Shown here: piece after piece, positions 1 to 7,013 of the stretch | How the letters are laid out: each line of letters opens with the position of its first letter | Numbering within the stretch: the stretch's first letter is position 1 | DNA from: Lachnospiraceae bacterium | GTDB lineage: Bacteria > Bacillota > Clostridia > Lachnospirales > Lachnospiraceae | Length of the DNA stretch: 64,000 nt | Reading direction: 5' to 3' | Assembly (NCBI GenBank): GCA_016286555.1 | Contig: JAEETA010000011.1 | Span: 1 to 64,000, forward strand | Position numbers and translations under genes: made by a program | The notes under the pieces: model-generated | Databases searched by the model: none | What the model was told of the DNA's origin: nothing | Seen by the model: only the letters and a program-made list of their open reading frames with translations

Positions 1-12
1 CCGGCACTGTTC

Positions 13-64
13 GAAAATGTGTTCGGAACATCTGTTCGTTTTGTATTGTATCGAACATTTTTTC
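13..64. promoter_or_regulatory. Array of three LexA boxes
   Basis: The Gram-positive LexA box is GAAC-N4-GTTC. A perfect copy, GAACATCTGTTC, lies at 26-37. One-mismatch copies lie at 13-24 (GAAAATGTGTTC) and 53-64 (GAACATTTTTTC). They sit more than 50 bases upstream of the lexA -35 element. Inference: they probably also control a divergent gene beyond the left edge of the window. Confidence 0.8.
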
Positions 65-93
65 GGGTGTCAATGGCTTTTCGTAAAAAAATC

Positions 94-117
94 GAACAAA
101 GTTTCCGAAACTTTGTT
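94..117. promoter_or_regulatory. Promoter-proximal LexA operator with inverted repeat
   Basis: GAACAAAGTTTC at 94-105 is a one-mismatch LexA box. It also forms the left arm of an 11-base perfect inverted repeat (95-105 and 107-117, centre base 106) that ends on the first base of the lexA -35 hexamer. Binding here would block polymerase, which fits autoregulation of lexA. Confidence 0.65.
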
Positions 118-145
118 TGCCTTTTGGAAAATACTGTGCTATACT
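117..145 (+). promoter_or_regulatory. lexA sigma-A-type promoter
   Basis: A -35 TTGCCT (117-122) and a -10 TATACT (140-145) are separated by 17 bases. The predicted transcript starts near 152, about 48 bases before the lexA start codon. Confidence 0.8.
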
Positions 146-199
146 GAAGGCAAATAGATGTTCGATTCTATTGCGCAAAGCATGATAACGGAGGTGTTT

Positions 200-814
200 A
201 TGGGGAATTCTCTTACGCCCAAGCAGGAAATGATCCTGGAGTATATTAAAGAAGAGATCCTGGCCAGAGGCTATCCGCCCACGGTCCGTGAGATCGGTGA
301 GAAGGTTCATCTGAAGTCCACTTCTTCCGTCTTCTCTCATCTGGAGACCCTGGAGAAGAAGGGCTATATCCGCAGAGATCCTTCCAAGACCCGTGCCATC
401 GAGATCTGTGACGATTCTTTCCAGATGGTGCGTACCGAGATGGTTTCTCTTCCGGTATACGGTAATGTAGCTGCCGGCGAGCCCATCCTGGTGGAGGACA
501 ATATCCGGGAATACTTTCCTATCCCCGCTTCCGAGGTTCCCCCCGGAGATTCCTTTATCCTGAGCGTGAAGGGGGATTCCATGATCAATGCCGGCATCTT
601 CAGCGGCGACCGCATCATGGTGAATTCCAAGGCGACCGCCACCAATGGAGACATGGTAGTGGCCATGGTGGACGACTCCGCTACGGTGAAGACCTTCTAT
701 AAGGAGAACGGCCATATCCGTCTCCAGCCGGAGAATGACAATATGGATCCCATCATCGTGGATGATTGCACCATCCTGGGCAAGGTCTTCGGCGTGATCC
801 GCTTCTTCCGCTAA
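200..814 (+). CDS. lexA: LexA, SOS repressor and self-cleaving serine protease
   Basis: LexA represses DNA-damage genes and cleaves itself when RecA filaments form. The 204-residue product has an N-terminal winged helix (LTPKQEMILEYI onward) and a C-terminal S24 peptidase domain. The cleavage site is Ala92-Gly93 (NVAAGEP), the nucleophile is Ser127 (GDSM) and the general base is Lys164 (ATVKTF). The start was placed at the ATG behind GGAGGTGTTT; an upstream in-frame ATG at 158 has no ribosome site and lies at the transcript start. It is the only plus-strand gene in the left 44 kb. Its promoter carries LexA boxes, so it is probably autoregulated. Confidence 0.96.
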   Translation: MGNSLTPKQEMILEYIKEEILARGYPPTVREIGEKVHLKSTSSVFSHLETLEKKGYIRRDPSKTRAIEICDDSFQMVRTEMVSLPVYGNVAAGEPILVEDNIREYFPIPASEVPPGDSFILSVKGDSMINAGIFSGDRIMVNSKATATNGDMVVAMVDDSATVKTFYKENGHIRLQPENDNMDPIIVDDCTILGKVFGVIRFFR

Positions 815-862
815 GTGTCACCAATAAACAAGCCAATTTTCGAACAAACGAATAACCAATAG

Positions 863-893
863 AAAACAGCAGGGCGAAATGCCCTGCTGTTTT
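863..893. terminator. Bidirectional terminator between lexA and rsfS
   Basis: A 13-base perfect stem (863-875 with 881-893) has a 5-base loop, A-rich on the left and T-rich on the right. It sits between two convergent genes and can stop transcription from both sides. Confidence 0.85.
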
Positions 894-923
894 CGTATCT
901 GTTCGACTCGCAAACACAATCTT

Positions 924-1286
924 CTATTTCGTAAACTCTGCGGGATCCATGCTCTTGCCGTCTCTCCAGATACGCTCCAGATCGTAAAGGGCACGATTCT
1001 CGGTGTCAAAGATGTGAACAATGATATCGCCGAAGTCCATCAGGATCCAGCCTGCAGTATCATAGCCTTCCACGTGCTTGTCGGGGAAGCCGGCTCTGCC
1101 CATCTTCTCTTGCACATTCTCGCAAAGGGCCTGGATCTGGCTCACATTGCTGCCGCCGGCGATGATAAAGAGGTCAGCGATAACGGATACCTCACTGATA
1201 TCCAGCACACGGATGTCCATGGCCTTCTTCTCATCCAGAGCCGCAATGGCGATTTCGGCCATCTTCTTGGTTTTCTCATTCATCAT
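924..1286 (-). CDS. rsfS: Ribosomal silencing factor RsfS
   Basis: RsfS binds uL14 on the large ribosomal subunit and blocks subunit joining when nutrients are short. The 120-residue product shows the family core: IRVLDISEVSVIADLFIIA, then SNVSQIQALCENV, and GWILMDFGDIIVHIF near the C terminus. The start chosen is the ATG at 1286, behind AGGAGAACAGTT; it overlaps the end of yqeK by 11 bases, so the two are probably translationally coupled. It is the last gene of the obg-yhbY-yqeK-rsfS run, ending at the terminator shared with lexA. Confidence 0.93.
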   Translation of the reverse strand: MMNEKTKKMAEIAIAALDEKKAMDIRVLDISEVSVIADLFIIAGGSNVSQIQALCENVQEKMGRAGFPDKHVEGYDTAGWILMDFGDIIVHIFDTENRALYDLERIWRDGKSMDPAEFTK

Positions 1287-1914
1287 AACTGTTCTCCTGC
1301 ACGCGGTGTGATTCCGCTGCTTTGCGAAGCTCCCGGTCAACAGTGATCCGGGCGCTGTAATGATTGTAGGTCTGTTCCGTCATGGGATCGATCTCCTGGC
1401 TGCCCTCGGAAAGGTAGTTCAGGGTATCCTCCAGGATCCAGAGCAGTGCCTGGTTCAGATCCACGAAAGCCACATAACGGATCTCTCCCAGATGGGGAGC
1501 GGTGCGTCTGCCGGGCTCAATGTAATCCGCGATGAAGATGATCTTCTCCAGCAGATCCATGCCGGGACGCCCTGTGGTGTGATTTATGATGGCATTGATG
1601 ACGGAATTGTCCTCGATGCCGTATTCACTCATGGCCAGGAAGCCACCTACCTTGGCGTGTAATAGCCCCGGATTGGAGCGCTCCACGTCGGATACGGTGA
1701 TGTTGTTCTTCTCACAGATGGAGATCTTCTTCTCATCGGAAAGGCATTTCGCGCAATCGTGGAGCAGGCCTGCGGTCTGGGCGCTCAGCACATCGGCGCC
1801 GTAGCGCATTGCCATGGCTGCAGCGGTATATTCCACACCCAGGGTATGCTCAAAGCGCTTGGCATCCAGTTCCTTTTCCATGGCCTTGGTGAGCTTTTTT
1901 AATTCGTTCTTCAA
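1276..1914 (-). CDS. yqeK: YqeK, HD-domain symmetrical Ap4A hydrolase
   Basis: YqeK proteins are HD-superfamily metal enzymes that split diadenosine tetraphosphate into two ADP. The 212-residue product carries the metal-ligand histidines and aspartates in EHTLGV, LLHDCAK, LLHAKVGGF and INHTTGRPGM, as expected. Translation starts at TTG (1914) behind an ideal AGGAGG seven bases upstream; no ATG fits better. In related genomes nadD normally sits between yhbY and yqeK; here only 20 bases separate them and nadD is absent. Confidence 0.92.
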   Translation of the reverse strand: MKNELKKLTKAMEKELDAKRFEHTLGVEYTAAAMAMRYGADVLSAQTAGLLHDCAKCLSDEKKISICEKNNITVSDVERSNPGLLHAKVGGFLAMSEYGIEDNSVINAIINHTTGRPGMDLLEKIIFIADYIEPGRRTAPHLGEIRYVAFVDLNQALLWILEDTLNYLSEGSQEIDPMTEQTYNHYSARITVDRELRKAAESHRVQENSYDE

Positions 1915-1934
1915 GGAAGGGCCTCCTGAAAAGA

Positions 1935-2246
1935 TTACTCTTTGCTTCCTGCCTCCGGAAGGATGATCTTGGGCTTGTCTCTGTCGGGCTTGTACAGAAC
2001 GATCTTGCGTCCGATGACCTGCACCGTGGTGGATCTGGTGCGCTCGGACACCATGATGGCCAGCTCTTTGGGTTCGTCTTCACAGTTCTTGAGGACATTG
2101 ATCTTCAGCAGCTCGTTTTTGCCGAAATACTCGTCAATGGCTTTTACCATCTCGGGCGTCAGACCGGACTTTCCGAAGGAAAATGCGGGCTCCAGCTTGC
2201 TTGCCAGACTCTTCAGATAAGAACGCTGTTTGCTGGTTAAATTCAT
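1935..2246 (-). CDS. yhbY: YhbY, CRM-domain ribosome assembly RNA-binding protein
   Basis: A single CRM (CRS1-YhbY) domain of 103 residues. YhbY associates with pre-50S particles. The hallmark pattern is visible: LTSKQRSYLKSLA at the N terminus, FGKSGLTPEMVKAID with the GxxG-like loop, and VIGRKIVLYKP near the end. ATG is preceded by GGAGAAGATAT. It lies directly behind obg, another 50S assembly factor, and the two are probably co-transcribed. Confidence 0.93.
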   Translation of the reverse strand: MNLTSKQRSYLKSLASKLEPAFSFGKSGLTPEMVKAIDEYFGKNELLKINVLKNCEDEPKELAIMVSERTRSTTVQVIGRKIVLYKPDRDKPKIILPEAGSKE

Positions 2247-2299
2247 ATATCTTCTCCATGCGTTCGAAAAAACGGCATATCAATGCGTTATTTCGAAAA

Positions 2300-3589
2300 C
2301 TATTTGTAGTAATCGAAGCTGTGGCCGTACATCCGCACGGTATCGCCATCCTTGATGCCCAGACCTTCCAGCTGCTCCAGGATTCCGTTATCCTTCAGGA
2401 ACTTCTGGAAGAAGGCAAAGCCCTTTTCGGACTCCAGGTTGGTGTATCCCAGCATCTTCTCGATGCGGGGACCTTCGATCACGTATTCGTCTTCTTCGTC
2501 GTCGTAATATACGGTGAAAGGCTCCTCGTCGAAGGCCAGCTCCACCTTGGGATCGTATTCCTGCTCGAATACGATGGGCTCCTTGCCACTCTCCTTCAGC
2601 ATCTTTGCTGCAGTCTGCAGGAGCTCGTCCAGTCCCTCGCCCGTCACTGCGGAAATGGGAAGAACCGGCAGATCGGGATTGCCGAAGGCCTTCCGGATCT
2701 TGTCCGCCACTGCGGAACGCTCTTCGGGAGGCAGCACGTCCATTTTGTTCACCGCGATGATCTGAGGTCTGGTGGGAAGCTCCTCGTTGTAGAGAGCCAG
2801 CTCATCGTTGATGGCCTTGATGTCTTCGATGGGATCACGGCCTTCGGTACCGGCGCCGTCCACCATATGGATCAGGACTCTGGTACGCTCGATGTGACGC
2901 AGGAAGTCATGGCCCAGACCCACACCCTGGGATGCACCTTCGATGAGGCCGGGAATATCTGCCATGACGAAGCTGTCCTCACCCAGGTCAATGACGCCCA
3001 GATTGGGGCTTAAGGTGGTGAAATGGTAATTGGCTACCTTGGGCCTTGCGTTGGATACATGGCTCAGCAGGGTGGATTTTCCCACATTGGGGAATCCCAC
3101 AAGTCCCACATCGGCGATGACCTTTAACTCCAGAAGCAGCTCCAGCTCCTGTGCCGGCTGGCCGGGCTGTGCGTACTTGGGAGCCTGCATGGTAGGAGTT
3201 GCATAATGCTGATTGCCCTTGCCTCCTCTGCCGCCTTTTAACAGCAGATATTCGGAGGTGTCACCGGACATGTCAACAATTACGCGCTCGCTGGCGGCAT
3301 CCTTGATCACGGTACCTTCCGGAACCTTGATGACGATGCCTTCGCCGTCCTTGCCGCGGCAGTTCTTCTTGCCGCCCTCCTGACCGTCCTGTGCGGCATA
3401 TTTCCGGACGTGACGGAAGTTCACAAGGGTATTTTCACCCTTGTCCACCACCACGACCACATCGCCGCCGTTACCGCCGTCCCCGCCGTCGGGTCCGCCG
3501 TTGGTCACATATTTTTCTCTGCGGAATGATACGTGTCCGTCTCCGCCCTTTCCGCTGCGGACGAAGATCTTCGCTCTGTCTGCAAACAT
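2300..3589 (-). CDS. obg: Obg/CgtA GTPase, 50S ribosome assembly
   Basis: Obg is an essential GTPase that docks on the 50S subunit and links growth to ppGpp levels. The 429-residue product has the glycine-rich Obg fold at the N terminus (SGKGGDGHVSFRREKYV, GGPDGGDGGNGG), a G domain with GFPNVGKST and DIPGL, NKMD for guanine specificity, and an OCT domain at the C terminus. The start was set at the ATG at 3589, behind AAGGA, because MFADRAKIFVRSGKGG is the usual beginning; an in-frame upstream start adds ten residues inside a terminator hairpin. Confidence 0.96.
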   Translation of the reverse strand: MFADRAKIFVRSGKGGDGHVSFRREKYVTNGGPDGGDGGNGGDVVVVVDKGENTLVNFRHVRKYAAQDGQEGGKKNCRGKDGEGIVIKVPEGTVIKDAASERVIVDMSGDTSEYLLLKGGRGGKGNQHYATPTMQAPKYAQPGQPAQELELLLELKVIADVGLVGFPNVGKSTLLSHVSNARPKVANYHFTTLSPNLGVIDLGEDSFVMADIPGLIEGASQGVGLGHDFLRHIERTRVLIHMVDGAGTEGRDPIEDIKAINDELALYNEELPTRPQIIAVNKMDVLPPEERSAVADKIRKAFGNPDLPVLPISAVTGEGLDELLQTAAKMLKESGKEPIVFEQEYDPKVELAFDEEPFTVYYDDEEDEYVIEGPRIEKMLGYTNLESEKGFAFFQKFLKDNGILEQLEGLGIKDGDTVRMYGHSFDYYK

Positions 3590-3601
3590 GATAAAATCCT
3601 T

Positions 3602-3636
3602 AAAAAAGGCTCCAAACAACGAGTGTTTGGAGCCTT
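3602..3636 (-). terminator. Terminator after rpmA
   Basis: A 13-base perfect stem (3606-3618 with 3624-3636, loop ACGAG on the plus strand) is followed on the minus strand by six T. It separates the rplU-prp-rpmA operon from obg, so obg would depend on read-through or a promoter I cannot see in the short gap. Confidence 0.85.
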
Positions 3637-3643
3637 ACAATCC

Positions 3644-3928
3644 TTACTGCTCTACGGGATACACGGAAGCCTGCTTCTTATCTTTGCCCTTTCTCTCGTA
3701 GCGGAGAACTCCGTCTACCAGAGCATACAGGGTATCATCGCCGCCGATTCCGACATTGTTGCCGGGATGGATGCGGGTTCCGCGCTGTCTGTAAAGAATA
3801 TTGCCGGCCTTAACGAACTGACCGTCAGCTCTCTTAGCGCCTAATCTCTTGGACTCGGAATCTCTGCCGTTCTTGGTAGAGCCGACGCCCTTCTTGTGAG
3901 CGAAAAACTGAAGGCTCATCTTAAGCAT
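3644..3928 (-). CDS. rpmA: Large ribosomal subunit protein bL27 with cleavable N terminus
   Basis: bL27 reaches the peptidyl-transferase centre with its N terminus. The product begins [14 protein letters not shown]: the nine-residue Firmicutes extension ending in LQFF, which must be removed by Prp between Phe9 and Ala10 before assembly works. The body shows [19 protein letters not shown] and [11 protein letters not shown], typical of the family, at 94 residues. A very strong AAGGAGGTAAATACAG precedes the ATG. The gene overlaps the end of prp by eight bases. Confidence 0.97.
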   Translation of the reverse strand: MLKMSLQFFAHKKGVGSTKNGRDSESKRLGAKRADGQFVKAGNILYRQRGTRIHPGNNVGIGGDDTLYALVDGVLRYERKGKDKKQASVYPVEQ

Positions 3929-4277
3929 CTGTATTTACCTCCTTGTTCGAAATGGATAGGTAACGATCACCGTATTCTTCCTGCAGCTGGGACAGGGACA
4001 GTTCAAAAGCGGATAAAAGCACTTTGGAGCCTTCCTTCAGATCCTCGGGCAAAACGCAGCGGATAAATCCGGATTCTTCGTTTTGTGTTACCGAGATTTC
4101 CTCCCCTACAACCTCCGAGAGGCCGTTTAAGGTGTGGAAGGTCAGTGCCGAAACGGCGGAGCACACAATGTCCAACTCCTTTACAAAAAGCCGCTTTCTG
4201 GCATATCCGACATGCCCCATGAGCGTGAAGCTCTTCACGGTACCGTTATGGTCTTTTTCAAAGACGATGGTAGTCAT
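3921..4277 (-). CDS. prp: Prp (YsxB), ribosomal-processing cysteine protease
   Basis: Prp removes the N-terminal extension of bL27 and is encoded between L21 and L27 in Firmicutes, as here. The product is 118 residues. The catalytic pair is visible as His22 in GHVGYA and Cys39 in DIVCSAVS. In the Staphylococcus enzyme these lie 12 residues apart; here they are 17 apart because of an insertion around [10 protein letters not shown] in the loop that covers the active site. Coding is packed against rplU with no spacer. Confidence 0.93.
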   Translation of the reverse strand: MTTIVFEKDHNGTVKSFTLMGHVGYARKRLFVKELDIVCSAVSALTFHTLNGLSEVVGEEISVTQNEESGFIRCVLPEDLKEGSKVLLSAFELSLSQLQEEYGDRYLSISNKEVNTDA

Positions 4278-4583
4278 TTAGGCCTCGATCTTGTCGATCT
4301 TTACCTGGGTGTAAGCCTGTCTGTGACCGTTCTTCTTATGATAGCCAGACTTTCTCTTGTAGTGATATACTACAACCTTCTTGTCACGACCCTGAGCGGT
4401 AACGGTACCGGAAACCTTAGCGGATGCAACGTCTGCACCTACCTTCATTCCACCGTCGCTGACAGCGATCACCTGGTCAAAAACAACGTTAGCTCCCTCT
4501 TCGACGTCGAGCTTCTCAACACGGATCTCGTCGCCAACGGAAACCTTGTACTGCTTTCCACCGGTTGCGATAATAGCATACAT
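4278..4583 (-). CDS. rplU: Large ribosomal subunit protein bL21
   Basis: bL21 is a 23S rRNA-binding protein; at 101 residues it has the usual length. It starts MYAIIATGGKQYKVSVGD, the canonical family N terminus, and ends with YHYKRKSGYHKKNGHRQ, the conserved RNA-binding tail. The ATG at 4583 follows AAAGGAGGTGCCTTATT. It heads the L21-Prp-L27 operon behind its own promoter and a folded leader. Confidence 0.97.
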   Translation of the reverse strand: MYAIIATGGKQYKVSVGDEIRVEKLDVEEGANVVFDQVIAVSDGGMKVGADVASAKVSGTVTAQGRDKKVVVYHYKRKSGYHKKNGHRQAYTQVKIDKIEA

Positions 4584-4698
4584 AATAAGGCACCTCCTTT
4601 TCATGACCAATCATGAGTATGCAAAACTTGGCCTTTTTTCGCTGGTTTCGGTGGTATTCCGAGGAATACGCTTGCGAACCCCACCAGGCGGCATACTC
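4584..4698 (-). ncRNA. Structured 5' leader of rplU (L21 leader type)
   Basis: On the minus strand the roughly 115-base leader is closed by GAGTATGC (4691-4698) pairing perfectly with GCATACTC (4615-4622). Inside, GTATTCC pairs with GGAATAC across a TC loop, and CTGGTGG can pair with CCACC. Firmicutes rplU leaders form a known autoregulatory family (L21 leader), which this resembles in position and size; I assign it by context and visible helices, not by a model score. Confidence 0.6.
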
Positions 4699-4702
4699 AA
4701 GT

Positions 4703-4731
4703 ATCATAGCAGAGGTGCCTTAGAAAGTCAA
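4703..4731 (-). promoter_or_regulatory. rplU operon promoter
   Basis: On the minus strand, -35 TTGACT (4726-4731) and -10 TATGAT (4703-4708) are 17 bases apart. The start point would be near 4696, at the base of the leader's closing helix. Confidence 0.85.
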
Positions 4732-4748
4732 TTATATTTTTCGGGTCA

Positions 4749-5375
4749 TCATTTGTTCTTCTTCTCAAAATCTTCGATGTACTGGATCAGGAGGTTCACG
4801 GTCCCCTCCACACCGAGGATGCTGGAGTTGACGCAAAGGTCGTAACTGTCGGCTCTGCCCCACTTCTTGGAGGAATAATAATTGTAGTAGCTCTGACGCT
4901 GCTTATCCTTCTTCTGGATCATTTCAGCAGCCTTATCCTCGGAAAGTCCGTAACGGTCCATGATCCGGGCGATCTTGTGGGAATCGTCGCCGTAGATAAA
5001 AATGTTCAGCACATTGGCGTAATCCGCAAGGGCGTAGTCTGCACAACGTCCCACGATGACACAGGGGCCTTCGTCCGCGATCTTCTTGATGGTATCAAAC
5101 TGTGCCAGGAACACCTTATGGCTGATGGGCATATCCACGAAGGAAGAAGAATTGTACCCGAAGGAATAAGTGTCCATCACCAAATTGTAAAGGAAGGAGT
5201 TGGTGGGACGCTCATCATGGTTCTGCATCATCTCCTCGCAAAAGCCGCTCTCTTTCGCAGCGCGGGAAAGCAGCTCCTTATCATAGCACTTAATGCCGAA
5301 ATGCTCTGCCAGACGCTCGCCGATCTCACGGCCGCCGGAACCGAACTGTCTGCCGATGGTCACCACTGTATTCAT
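4749..5375 (-). CDS. Cytidylate kinase-like family protein
   Basis: A 208-residue P-loop protein of the cytidylate-kinase-like family common in Clostridia. It starts MNTVVTIGRQFGSGGREIG, where GRQFGSGGREIG is the variant nucleotide-binding loop, and continues YDKELLSRAAKESG and VIVGRCADYAL. The C-terminal part has the LID-like arginine/lysine region KKDKQRQSYYNYY. Canonical CMP kinase (Cmk) is distinct, so the substrate is uncertain. The ATG at 5375 follows AGGAGGGCACGTTT. It has its own strong promoter, and no terminator is visible before the rplU promoter. Confidence 0.85.
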   Translation of the reverse strand: MNTVVTIGRQFGSGGREIGERLAEHFGIKCYDKELLSRAAKESGFCEEMMQNHDERPTNSFLYNLVMDTYSFGYNSSSFVDMPISHKVFLAQFDTIKKIADEGPCVIVGRCADYALADYANVLNIFIYGDDSHKIARIMDRYGLSEDKAAEMIQKKDKQRQSYYNYYSSKKWGRADSYDLCVNSSILGVEGTVNLLIQYIEDFEKKNK

Positions 5376-5449
5376 AAACGTGCCCTCCTGTTCCTCAGTT
5401 TTCCGCGGGGGTGCGGTCAACTGTTTGTATTTTGGGTCTTCTTATGAAA

Positions 5450-5478
5450 ATTATACAATTTTTCGTCAAATCGTGCAA
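5450..5478 (-). promoter_or_regulatory. Promoter of the cytidylate-kinase-like gene
   Basis: Minus-strand -35 TTGCAC (5473-5478) and a consensus -10 TATAAT (5450-5455) with 17-base spacing. The start would be near 5443, leaving a leader of about 68 bases. Confidence 0.85.
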
Positions 5479-5544
5479 GTTTTCTGTAAATTTACACCAA
5501 AGAAAAATGCGCCGGAGATATGCACTTTCAGCCTTCAGCTTCCG

Positions 5545-6474
5545 CTATTTGGGCATGATCTCCAGCAAATGGGAAAAATACTCGGGCAAAGGCGCAGTAA
5601 ATCTCATAAATTCCCCGGTCCTGGGATGGGTAAATCCGATGACCTCGGCGTGGAGGCACTGACCGGAAAGCTTGTAGGGGCTCTTCCTTGATCCGTAGAC
5701 CTCATCGCCAAGCAAAGGATGTCCGATGCTGGTCATATGGACGCGGATCTGGTGGGTTCTGCCGGTCTCCAGTCTGCAGATCACCTGGGTAAAGTCCTTA
5801 TACTCTTCCACCACTTCATAATGGGTGACGGCGTGCTTTCCGCCGCCTTTCGGGGAAGGGGGAACCACAGACATTTTCTTACGGTCCTCGGGATCTCTGC
5901 CGATGTTCCCTGTAATGGTACCCTTCTGCTCAGGCAGATGTCCCCAGCAGATGGCCCGATAGAGGCGCTCCGCGCTGTGGACTTTCAGCTGCTCCGCAAT
6001 GGCGTTGTGGGAAAAATCGTTCTTACATACGATGAGGGACCCGGATGTGTCCTTGTCGATGCGGTGGACGATTCCGGGCCGCATGACGCCGTTGATGCCG
6101 GAGAGACTGCCCTTGCAATGGTACATCAAAGCATTTACCAGAGTGCCGCTTTCGTGGCCGTGGGCGGGATGCACCACCATGCCCTTGGGCTTGTTGACCA
6201 CCAGCAGGTCATCGTCCTCATAGAGGATGTCCAGCGGAATATCCTCCGGCAGGATCTCCGGCTCCCGAAGTTCAGGCAGATTCACCACGATAGGATCATC
6301 TTCTCCGGGCTCAAAGGAGGGTTTGGTAATGACCTTCCCTGCCACTTCCACGGCCCCGTCCTTGATAAGGTTCTGGAAAAAGGTGCGGGAATAATCTCCC
6401 ACGAGAAAAGGGAGGAGCTTATCCAGCCGCTCCCCTTCGTAATCTTCCGGAAGTTTCAGTTCCAGGCGGATCAT
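5545..6474 (-). CDS. rluD: RluD-type 23S rRNA pseudouridine synthase
   Basis: It isomerises uridines in 23S rRNA. The 309-residue product has an N-terminal S4 RNA-binding domain (ERLDKLLPFL ... LIKDGAVEVAGK) and a pseudouridine synthase domain with catalytic HRIDKDTSG, plus RLETGRTHQIRVHM near the end. In Bacillus the same pairing with lspA is seen (lspA-rluD-like ylyB). The ATG overlaps the lspA stop by four bases (ATGA), indicating coupling. Confidence 0.92.
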   Translation of the reverse strand: MIRLELKLPEDYEGERLDKLLPFLVGDYSRTFFQNLIKDGAVEVAGKVITKPSFEPGEDDPIVVNLPELREPEILPEDIPLDILYEDDDLLVVNKPKGMVVHPAHGHESGTLVNALMYHCKGSLSGINGVMRPGIVHRIDKDTSGSLIVCKNDFSHNAIAEQLKVHSAERLYRAICWGHLPEQKGTITGNIGRDPEDRKKMSVVPPSPKGGGKHAVTHYEVVEEYKDFTQVICRLETGRTHQIRVHMTSIGHPLLGDEVYGSRKSPYKLSGQCLHAEVIGFTHPRTGEFMRFTAPLPEYFSHLLEIMPK

Positions 6475-7010
6475 GAATCGATCTCCCTGTATTTGGTGTG
6501 CTTGAAGTTCAGGAACTCCAGATCCTTTTCCTTATATACGAACAGGAACAGGATGATGAGCCCGATGACTCCGAGAACCACAGCAATGTCAGCAAAGTTA
6601 AAGATCGGATAATGGATCAGGATAAAGGAAATGTAATCGATGACGTAATCAAACCGGATCCGGTCGATCATATTTCCCACGCCCCCGGCAATGATCATGG
6701 TGAAAAATACATGGGCGGGGATAAACTTCTTATAGTCCGGCAGCTTGATGAGCATAAACAGGATCACCGCCATGAAAATGATGCTGACAAAAAGGATCAG
6801 AACCTTCTGGTTCTGCAGCATGCCGAAGGCAGAGCCTCTGTTCTCCAGATAGTCCAGCTCCAGGGCCCCATCGATGAGGCTGTAAGCCTGCTTTCCCTGA
6901 AGTTTCGTCACGGCCAGCTGCTTAAACCACTGATCCAGGAAGATCAGCAGCCCCAGAAGGAGCAGATCCACGATATACATGACGGGCTTTTTGTAATGCT
7001 TGTTTTTCAT
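6471..7010 (-). CDS. lspA: Lipoprotein signal peptidase II
   Basis: LspA cuts signal peptides of diacylglyceryl-modified prolipoproteins in the membrane. The 179-residue protein has four hydrophobic segments and the two aspartate motifs, GGVGNMIDR and FNFADIAVV, that form the aspartic dyad. N-terminal KKPVMYIVDLLLLGLLIFLDQ is the usual first segment with DQWFKQ following. It is sandwiched between aroB and rluD. A likely substrate in this window is the DacA lipoprotein at 12665. Confidence 0.95.
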   Translation of the reverse strand: MKNKHYKKPVMYIVDLLLLGLLIFLDQWFKQLAVTKLQGKQAYSLIDGALELDYLENRGSAFGMLQNQKVLILFVSIIFMAVILFMLIKLPDYKKFIPAHVFFTMIIAGGVGNMIDRIRFDYVIDYISFILIHYPIFNFADIAVVLGVIGLIILFLFVYKEKDLEFLNFKHTKYREIDS

Positions 7011-7013
7011 AAA

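Noticed and set aside
2183-3013. A 276-codon plus-strand open frame opposite obg
   Set aside because: Same cause; it covers the conserved Obg G domain in antisense and has no support of its own.
4703-4731. Promoter region arm of the inverted repeat as a protein-binding operator
   Set aside because: The arm overlaps the spacer, but there is no second nearby half-site on the same side; the RNA pairing explanation is simpler.
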